Shown here: positions 56,186 to 64,000 of the stretch, one piece after another
Layout of the letters: every line of letters begins with the position of its first letter
Position numbering within the stretch: the first letter of the stretch is position 1
DNA from: Hemileia vastatrix
Taxonomy: Eukaryota; Basidiomycota; Pucciniomycetes; Pucciniales; Zaghouaniaceae
DNA length: 64,000 nt
Assembly: GCA_030280995.1 (NCBI GenBank)
Contig: JASXTE010000014.1
Location: forward strand, 2,962,656-3,026,655
Direction: 5' to 3'
Notes under the pieces: generated by a model
Database searches by the model: none
The model's input: only the letters and a program-made list of their open reading frames with translations
What the model was told of the DNA's origin: nothing
Made by a program: the position numbers and the translations under genes

Positions 56186-58385
56186 GTGTCAGTTCTGGAA
56201 AATCAGCAATTAACTTAAGTGCAGATTTCAAAGCAAATAAGCACTTAAATTTTGAAAAAGAGTCACTTATTTCATAAATGGGTGTCAGTCATGACTTCAA
56301 ATCAAAACTTTTTTCCCAATTTTTTTTTCACAACCACATCCCTGTCACATGAGACACACAGACCTCCATCCCCTCATGATTCCTTGGCACACACTCTTCA
56401 CTGAGATTTGAAACATTTTATTGTGAAATTTTAACCAGGCATGTTTTTTTCTGTCTTTTTTTAAATTTTAAATGTCTTACACTCTTTTCTTGTAACATAC
56501 CAGCTTCATGATGCCTCCTAGGAAATCCAACACTCTAAAGGCAACTCAAAAAATGCTACATCACAAAGGTCTTCCCTTAATGCAAGCCCTTCACTGGATA
56601 AATCAAAGTCTGGAAAGATAAAAAAGGAATATTATCTCATCATCATCAACTTCCTTAAAATTAAATCAAATTATGATGCAGGTTTTGTATGTGGGAAGTC
56701 CACCCAAATTAAATGTCCACCTTCATCAAAGGTCAATGGCTTCTTCCTAATGGCAAATGAAGTAAAAAAGAAAACAAAAGGGAAAATCAAATCCTAAGCA
56801 AATGAAGGAGAGGTTCAAAAGTTATCAATCCAAATAAAAAAAGGCTCATTTCACTTCAACTTCCACTTTCTTTGGCATTGATGATGATGATTTGGAGATT
56901 GGAATTTCTACTGTTTCCAAAAAGCTCAATGTCATGTGTCCTTTCTATGAGGAAATGGATAATCTTTATGGTTCCCAAGTTGATGCCAACCCTTGGTTTA
57001 TACACAATACTACTAAGGATATGACCTCTGGATCTCAACAAGCCAATAATCCTCCCAAAACACCTAAAACTCAAGGACATCAATCCCCTCCAGCTTCTAA
57101 CCATAGTTCACCTGAAGATGATCCTGACTATCAAGCAGAACCATTATTTTGGATTAGATCTGAGTCCTCAGAGGCCCAAAATTATAATATATTTTTAATT
57201 TCTCTTTTTTCTTCAATTCTTTTCTAAATTGTTCATTATTTATTTTCTAGTCTCCTCCTACTCAAACACAAATTTCTAAAAAGAATAACAATTTCAGAAA
57301 TGACAATCCTGCTTAACAAGCTACTTTAGATGAACTTCCTGAACCCTCTAGCTCAAACTCCAAACTAAAGTGTTGAGCTTCAACTTCAATGAACTTGAAC
57401 CATCTTTTAAAATGTGGTAATACTTCAACCACTTCTTTGTCCTCCCTGGATGATTATTTTGAGAAAAAAGATATAAGTAAGATTCAGTCACTATATATCT
57501 CCTTCAATAACATATATATTTTTTTCCATTCAATTTTCTCAGAAAAATCCTCTGTTTCAAAAAATGCCCTTGACTTTTAGAAGATGAAGTTTGATCATAT
57601 GCTAATGAAAGGTGAACAGTCCTTAGATTTGGAGGAATTTTTTTTTACTTCAATCAAGTTTTTAAAAGGCCAAATTTGAGGCAGAGGAGATGGAAAGAGC
57701 TCACCTTTTCTTGGAGAAAACAAAAGATCATGAGTTCCAAAGAGAAATGGCCAGTTGTGAATTGGAAAAACATGTATTTTTTTTTAAAAAAAAGAATTCA
57801 TTACAGAATGTATAAAAAATGGCCAATCATACAAGGACATTAAAGAATTACTTGAATTTTTTAATTGATTATTTGTTTATTTGGTTAATGGTTGGGGAAT
57901 AAATTTGATAGTTACTTTAAATCTTATCAAAAATAGTTATATCATGAGATTCCGATAACACCATTTTTCCTTACTGGACTCTAAAATATTGCACTTTTGG
58001 AATTACAGATGGTAGAATAATACTGACACTTGAGAAAAAATTGTCATCACCAACATAATTTTATTATATTACCACAAATTTGCATTTATAAATTGAGCTA
58101 AGTCATCAAAATTTTATATCTGTTTGAAAAATTTGGCAATACCCTCCCCTGCATTTTATAGAAGCATGGGGTGGGTATCACCAATTTTTTCTAATTCATC
58201 AATTTTCCATGTCAGATTTGAAAATCTTGCAATACCCTCCCCTGCATTTTATTGAAGTAAGGGGTGGAAATAACCAAAATTTAATACAATTTCATAAATT
58301 AATAAATGAATAAATAAGATAAATCAAATTCACCAGTTTTAAAGTAATGACAATTCCTCAAGCCAAAATGTGGTGTGGTACACTT
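56186..58385 (+). mobile_element. Passenger-gene DNA transposon, copy 3, 3' end cut by copia-2
   Basis: The left end is GGGGGTGTCAGTTCTGGAAA after TATTAATA. It aligns with the inverted 6450-7797 copy, including the GTCACTTATTTCATAAATGGG and ATGTCACATGAGACAC-like arms. Two subterminal units (CCCTCCCCTGCATTTTAT with AAGGGGTGGGTATCACC) lie at 58150-58270. Similarity to the other copy stops at CAAGCCAAAAT (58373), just before copia-2. Confidence 0.65.
56510..57866 (+). pseudogene. Myb/SANT-like passenger protein, copy 3
   Basis: From ATG at 56512 (MPPRKSNTLKATQK) it passes a frame change into YLIIINFLKIKSNYDAGF and KVNGFFLMANEVKKKTKG. It then reads DDDDLEIGISTVSKKLNVMC and PFYEEMDNLYGSQVDANPWF (56892-57227). 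A Ser/Pro-rich tail and a possible intron (57228-57250) follow. DELPEPSSSNSKLK, LDDYFEKKDIS and a charged coiled coil (57580-57866; FEAEEMERAHLFLEKTKDHE) end it. It is the same layout as the gene at 14148, without the 57-bp repeats. Two or more stops (for example at 57316 and 57376) break it. Confidence 0.6.
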
Positions 58386-58999
58386 TGTCAAGGAGAAGCT
58401 TTGGTGTAAAGCCAATGAATAAATCAGTAAGCGCAACTTTTTCAGTTAAATGAGCCAGTTATACCTGTAAGTAGGAAGGACTCGCTTTAGATATATTTCA
58501 ATAAGAATAAAGTAATTACAGTGAGAAGAAATGACCTTTGGTATAAAGCCAATGAATAAATCAGTAAGCGCAACTAATTCAGTTAAATGAGCCAGTTATA
58601 CCTAATAATCAAGATCAGAGTAACAATTAAGTCTATTTGAATGTATAAGAAAGGGAATAAAATACACACCTGTAAGTAGGAAGGACTCGCTTGAGAGAAA
58701 AAGCAAAGAAAGACAATGCCTTTTAACCCAGTGAGTCCGACCAATTACAGGGGTAAAATAGGAGTGAGATTACATGATAGTAGATGCAGGGATACTACAA
58801 TTGAGGTAAGCACAACTAAATCACAACATTATCTATTATAAAGAATGGGAACATCTTATTACTAATGCATGACAATATTGTACTTCAGGAGGTAGTAAAG
58901 TCTCAAGCATATGTAATCTAGCAGAAAAAGAAAAGAAAGAAGTGTAACACATATAGAAAGAGAGAAAAAAGAAACTAAAAAGAGATTACAATTCTGACG
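58386..58999 (-). repeat. Copia-2 3' LTR
   Basis: The plus strand runs TGTCAAGGAGAAGCTTTGG to ATTACAATTCTGACG (final A changed to G). The LTR contains a directly repeated block of about 65 bp (AAGCCAATGAATAAATCAGT to AGCCAGTTATACC, at about 58407 and 58547), and GTAAGTAGGAAGGACTCGCT also occurs twice. Confidence 0.93.
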
Positions 59000-61900
59000 C
59001 CCTCCCTGCTTGGGGAACTTCAGGTGATAGTCCACAAGCATTACAGAAAGTAATCAAGGATGGATTTGGAACAGATTTAGTTAGCCCATCTGCTAACATG
59101 TCAGTAGTAGGCGTATAGGGAATATGTAGGTTGTCTTCCAGCACTTGTTCACGGAGCCAATGATATTGAACCTCAATATGTTTAGTGTGAGCTTGGAACA
59201 CAGGATTTTTAGATAGTGCAATTGCTCCCTGATTGTCACCAAAGATGGTTAAAGGTAGGGACACCGGTAGGGATAGGGAGGTGAATAGATTCTTGAGCCA
59301 GATTCCCTCTTGACCAGCTGAAGTACATGAACGGTATTCAGCTTCTGAAGCATACAGAGCAACAGTGTGTTGCTTTTTAGATTGCCATGAGATTTCTCCA
59401 TTGTTGAAGATGAAGACATAACCTGATGTGGATCATCGGTTATTAGGACATCCTGCCCAATCTGCATCAGCAAAAACCGTTGGGTGAGACCAAGAATGAT
59501 GGCCTGTAGGTGCAGAGGAAGAGTTTTCAGAGAAGGTAAGGCTAAGGTCTGTCGTTCCAGCAAGATATCAAAGGGTATGTTTGAAAGAGATTCAGTGATT
59601 TATACCAGGTTCTTCCAAATGTTGGGATAGTTGGCTTACCGAGAAAGCCAAGTCAGGATGAGAGCATTGTACTAAGTAATTAAGTGACCCAATAGCGCTT
59701 CAATAGTTTTCATTTAGTTTAATAAAGTATTTCTTTTCTTGGCATTTGCTGTTGTCAGTTGGTAATGGGGAAGCATGGGAGTTGCCACTGATTTAAAGTC
59801 AGACATGTTGTAGGTTTTAAGTAAGTTCAGAATATAGGTAGGTTGTGACAAACTTATTGATTTTTTTAAATATCTCTAGTGATTTTCATTCCTAAGAAAT
59901 ATTGAGATTTCCCGGAAAATCCATGTTATATCTCATGGCAATTGCAGCTTTGAAATGAGTAAGGTCTTTCCTGAATACCGCCAGATCATCAACATGAAGG
60001 TAAAAAAAGATAGGATTATTAGTTTCAAGAGAAAGAAAAAGACAAGGATCAGCTTCTGACACCACTAATCCTACTGAGGTAAAGAAGGAATTAATTTCTT
60101 GTGACCAGCATTGTGGAGATTGCTTAAGCCCATAGATGGATTTTTTGAGTCAAAGAATGGGATTTGCTATTTGATGATCAACATTGACTCCTGCCGGGAT
60201 TTGAATGTACACCTCCTCTGATAATTTCCCATGGAGAAATGCGCCTTTTACGTCCATGTGCTCCATTTGGTAGTCAAATTCAGCGCAGAGGGCTAATAAG
60301 ACCTGAAAGGTGGTAAGACGTCCGGTAGGTGCATAGGTGTCAAAATAATCAATGCCGGGTTTTTGAGAAAAGCCTTGCGCAGATAGACGTGCTTTGAATT
60401 TGGCAATACTTCCATCAAGATTCTCCTTCACAGTAAAGACCCAAGTAGCACCAATGGGATTGATATTTGAGGGTCTCTCACAAATTTCCCAGACGTCATG
60501 AGTTTTCATATTCTGGAGTTCTGCTTCAATCACATTATTCCAGGAAGAGCCATGTTCACCATTTACTGCAGCGGTATAATGAGGAGGAATGGGAACATCA
60601 ACAGCTAAGGGAAGAGTTGAGGAGAGGAGTGATTGATTTGAGGACCATCAAGTCCTGGGATAATTCACAATATTCTTTGGATCAATGTTTGAAGAGATCT
60701 CTCTTGGAGGTGGTATTGAATCAGGGATATAAGTGAAGCGTTCTGAGACAGGAATTCAATGGGATGGTCCTAGTTTGTCGGGAGGATCATTGTTGGTGCT
60801 GTGAGAGTTATCTGGGATCAAGGGTGGAGTGTTGTAAGGGGTAGGAGCACCTTGGGATGGAGATAAAGGAGAAATATTGTGTTTGGAAAGATCTTCTGAG
60901 ATATGAGGATATGGAAGTGACTGGGGCAACTGAGAGTTTTTAAGGTAATGGTAGGGGAATTGATTTTTGTTAAAAATGACATCATGAGAATAAGAGACTA
61001 CATGATTATTGGGATCTAAAAGTTGGTAGGGGCTTCATTTTTCATCAAATCCAATAAGAATAAGGTGTTTGGCAGCAGAGTCAAATTTACCCTTCCTTTT
61101 GTGCTTTGGTATTAAAGAATAAGCACTACATCCAAAAATACGGAGGTGGTTCAGTTTAGGAGGAACCCCATATAATTTCTTGTATGGTGACAGCATATTT
61201 TGGGTTGAAGTGGGCGTTCAATTATAGAGGTAAACAGCAGTTGTGACGGCTTCAGCCCAGAGTTCAGGTGGACAATTTCCTTGAAAAAGTAAGGCTTTTG
61301 CCTTTTCAGTAGTTGTCCTATTTCCCCTTTCAGCTACAGGGTTTTGTTGCGGTGTATATGGTGAGGTAATGTGCATTTGAATACCTTCTTCCAAGAGAAA
61401 ATTTTTGAACTCATGATTTATAAATTCTCCTCTGCCATCATTTACTAGATGGCAAATTTTATGGTTTAGGTACAATTCAATGGATTTCTTAAACTGCATG
61501 AAGGTTTTAAAAGTATCATTTTTATTTTTAAGGATATATACAAAATGGTAAGTTGATAGTTATAGAGATTATTGCCTATTGATGGTGGAGATATTTTACT
61601 GCTCAAATCGGCATGAATAACCTCGAGGGGACATGTGGCTTTAGGTAAAGACACAGGGAATGGAAGATGATGATGTTTAGAGTTGACACAATATTCACAG
61701 AAGAAATTTTCTTTTAGAGGAAATGGGGCAAGATTGGAAAGGTGTTTCATAACATGCTGAACGGGATGGCCTAACCTGTTGTGCCAAAGGGTAAATAAAT
61801 CAGTTGAGGATAATAGAGCAATTGTATCAGAGCTCTTACTGAAGGAAGTTTGGATTACTAAGAGATTGTCACGGATAAGCCCATGGATTAAAGTTTTTTG

Positions 61901-63019
61901 ATTGCTGAAGAGAGTAAATTTAGAATCATGGAGAACAAGGGAAAGTTCATTGTGACTTTGGTGAAGAACAGTAAGACTTATAAGATTTAATTTCAAGGTT
62001 GGGACATAAAGGCAGTTTTTTAATATGAATTCTTGATTATTGATGTGGAGTTTGATATTGCCATAACCTTTGCTACGGATAGTAGAACTATCGCCAAAAG
62101 AGATAAGTTAACATTCATTTTTGAGGTGAGTAAAAATAGATTTGTTGCAGATCATGTGCTTGGTGGCACCACTATCAAGAACAAATTCGGGTTGAGTATT
62201 TTGGGAAATAGCGGATAGGCATTGAGCAGAAGTAGTTTCAAGTTCAGATAAATCAACAGCAAAGTGAGTCTTGGCGTTTGGTTTGAAACGGTCCTTTCGC
62301 AAATGTGGATGAAGTTGAAAACATTCAATTTCTGAATGATTAGTTTTGGGATTGTGTTTACCCCCAGTACAAATCTCATAGGATCATTTGTCAGTAGTTT
62401 GGAGTGCAGTTGATTGTGTTGTGATAACGGCATCATTTTGGAGAAGATGATTGTAAAGAGCTGAGGTAAGTTTGGCCATGGTCAAAGATTCTCTGCGAGC
62501 ACTGGCAGTTTCTTTTTGAGAATCTCGGAATGTATTGAATTCTGAGGGTAGTTTAAAAAGGAAGTAGGAAGCCAATAAGTTTTGTTTGAGTTCAACACCA
62601 ACAGCTCCCAGCTCAAACTCTAAGCTTTTAATCAGTTCCACATATTTAGTGATGTCACCGGGATACGTAAGATGTGTGAATTTTTGAAAAATGCGCATTT
62701 TATTGCTTTCACTTGAAGAGCGATAGTGTTCCTCAATCAATTTCCAGAGTCTGTGGGGCCTCAGAATATTATCAGAGTCGACAAAGCATTGCATATGGTA
62801 TGGGTTGAGAAACTGTTTTATGAATCCAGAAGCTTTTTGAGTACGGATTTTGAATGCAGTGGCTTCTTCTCCAGCATCGGCCTTAGCGTCAACTAAAACC
62901 AGGTCGTACAGGTTGTGTTGAAGAAAGAGGGCTTTCATATTGGAAGCCCAGAATGGGTAGTTCTCCTTAGTTAGGAGTGGAATGCCATGAGTAGCGGTAG
63001 AGACTTCGGAAGTTTGCAT
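58986..63019 (-). pseudogene. Copia-2 gag-pol polyprotein, frame-broken
   Basis: Read downward. Gag starts MQTSEVSTATHGIPLLTKEN (63019; a longer frame from 63109 runs into the primer-site region). It has FWASNMKALF and LWKLIEEHYRSSSESNKMRI. Next come a CCHC-like knuckle (C-T-G-G-K-H...H-S-E-I-E-C), protease EFVLDSGATKHMI (about 62180), the pre-integrase LWHNRLGHPVQHVM and CEYCVNSK, and an integrase piece DGRGEFINHEFKNFL with TPQQNPVAERGNR. RT follows (GATWVFTVKENLDG, QKPGIDYFDTYAPTGRLTTF, MDVKGAFLHGKLSEEVYIQI), with the active site as L-H-V-D-D-L-A near 59990. RNase H has YADADWAGCP-type sequence, SEAEYRS, IFGDNQGAIALSKNPV and TDMLADGLTKSVP (to 58986). Six or more frame breaks or stops are present. 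Confidence 0.9.
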
Positions 63020-63100
63020 TTTTACAATAAGATTGAGTTCGTGTATGGCAGCGCACCGGAGATAAAGTATTAATGCTATTAGAAAGAAGTGGATAACACC

Positions 63101-63113
63101 CAGTCTCATAATC
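63101..63113 (-). other. Copia-2 primer binding site (elongator tRNA-Met half)
   Basis: The plus strand reads CAGTCTCATAATC directly against the LTR. This equals the anticodon arm of elongator tRNA-Met as I recall it from yeast (CAGTCTCATAATCTG, anticodon CAT). The primer 3' end would lie in the 3' side of the anticodon stem, as for half-tRNA primers of copia elements. Confidence 0.75.
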
Positions 63114-63727
63114 TGTCAAGGAGAAACTTTGGTATAAAGCCAATGAATAAATCAGTAAGCGCAACTTTTTCAGTTAAATGAGCCAGTTATACCTGTAAGT
63201 AGGAAGGACTCGCTTTAGATATATTTCAATAAGAATAAAGTAATTACAGTGAGAAGAAATGACCTTTGGTATAAAGCCAATGAATAAATCAGTAAGCGCA
63301 ACTAATTCAGTTAAATGAGCCAGCTATACCTAATAATCAAGATCAGAGTAACAATTAAGTCTATTTGAATGTATAAGAAAGGGAATAAAATACACACCTG
63401 TAAGTAGGAAGGACTGGCTTGAGAGAAAAAGCGAAGAAAGACAACACCTTTTAACCCAGTGAGTCTGACCAATTACAGGGGTAAAATAGGAGTGAGATTA
63501 CATGATAGTAGATGCAGGGATACTACAATTGAGGTAAGCACAACTAAATCACAACATTATCTATTATAAAGAATGGGAACATCTTATTACTAATGCATGA
63601 CAATATTGTACTTCAGGAGGTAGTAAAGTCTCAAGCATATGTAATCTAGCAGACAAAGAAAAGAAAGAAGTGTAATGCATATAGAAAGAGAGAAAAAAGA
63701 AACTAAAAAGAGATTACAATTCTGACA
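63114..63727 (-). repeat. Copia-2 5' LTR
   Basis: TGTCAAGGAGAAACTTTGG to ATTACAATTCTGACA. It has the same length and internal duplication as the other LTR. Confidence 0.93.
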
Positions 63728-64000
63728 CACATCTTGCATAAGTACGTGAAAAATGCGTGAAGCGCAGTTATTTTTACAAAGGGGTTGTCATTTCATTAAG
63801 CGAAGTGCAGAGAAATATGGGTTTACATGTCAAAAAACAGCATAGTATGGACATGGAGTTCATAGTATAACTATGTGTTTAGAGAAAGGCATGCAGCTGG
63901 TTATCACGTGGGGCTAGTAGCGTGGTAACAAGATAAGGAAGTATGTGTTTTATTAGGAAGAGATAACTAAGAAGCAGCGCTAGTGCTAGTTAGGAAAGTC
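63728..64000. other. Right flank, no supported feature
   Basis: No gene or repeat recognised. It contains ordinary CpG and does not obviously continue the transposon at 58385, so that element's right end may have been lost. Confidence 0.4.

Larger units (their letters stand above)
58386..63727 (-). mobile_element. Ty1/copia element 2
   Basis: LTRs of 614 bp (58386-58999 and 63114-63727) have about 12 differences by eye. A tRNA-Met half primer site abuts the 5' LTR, and a purine tract (GCAGGGAGGG on the minus strand) abuts the 3' LTR. Flanking pentamers are CACTT and CACAT, a 4/5 match to a target duplication. The coding frames are broken in several places. Confidence 0.93.

Noticed and set aside
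63020..63109. Signal-peptide-like N-terminus (MRLGVIHFFLIALILYLRC) on copia-2 gag
   Set aside because: It is translated from the leader between primer site and gag; the gag-like sequence starts at the later Met.

Overview
The window looks like a TE-rich stretch of a filamentous fungal nuclear genome. It is probably a basidiomycete, and a rust-like (Pucciniales) lineage is the best guess. The guess rests on four things: short introns with GTNNGT-type donors, Plavaka-type (CACTA superfamily) transposase remains, a Myb/SANT-like passenger protein with a C-P-Y/F-(x)3-M-D core that I associate with rust transposons, and Ty3, Ty1/copia, RNase-H-bearing LINE and MULE elements packed together. Only one convincing host gene is present. 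It is a six-exon, single-RRM RNA-binding protein gene on the minus strand (17800-19107). Everything else that looks coding belongs to mobile elements or is a decayed fragment.

Layout. 1-16.3 kb is AT-rich, nearly CpG-free and decayed. It holds arms of large DNA transposons, a Plavaka-like transposase pseudogene (7910-10973), a HECT E3 ligase pseudogene (11605-12375), Ty3 integrase and RNase H remnants, and two copies of a transposon passenger gene. 16.4-16.9 kb is a long pyrimidine microsatellite. 17-22.4 kb is a CpG-containing island with the RRM gene, facing A and T homopolymers, a roughly 250-bp repeat array rich in AAACGTGACA-like motifs, and two MITEs.

22.6-32.8 kb is a MULE carrying transposase, zinc-knuckle and OTU-protease-like regions. 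A Ty1/copia element is inserted in its left terminal repeat and a foldback MITE in its OTU region. 32.8-37.7 kb holds a second MULE fragment and a cluster of short TA-flanked MITEs that share one terminal motif. 37.65-43.81 kb is a three-level nest: a LINE inside one MITE inside another MITE, with target duplications at the LINE and inner-MITE levels. 44-46.8 kb holds MITE fragments.

46.78-55.21 kb is a full-length Ty3 chromovirus. It has 804-bp LTRs, the TSD TAAGG, a primer site that suggests Tf1-type self-priming, and a spliced antisense gene between pol and the 3' LTR. 56.2-58.4 kb is a third passenger-gene transposon copy, and 58.4-63.7 kb is a second Ty1/copia element with 614-bp LTRs. 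Both copia elements appear to be primed by 5' halves of methionine tRNAs.

Passenger genes and non-canonical priming recur across several element classes. Insertion order can be read directly: both MITEs precede the LINE, and the MULE precedes the first copia. Most element genes are broken by frameshifts or single stops, many of them consistent with CGA to TGA changes. Splice sites, domain calls and identity counts were made by eye.
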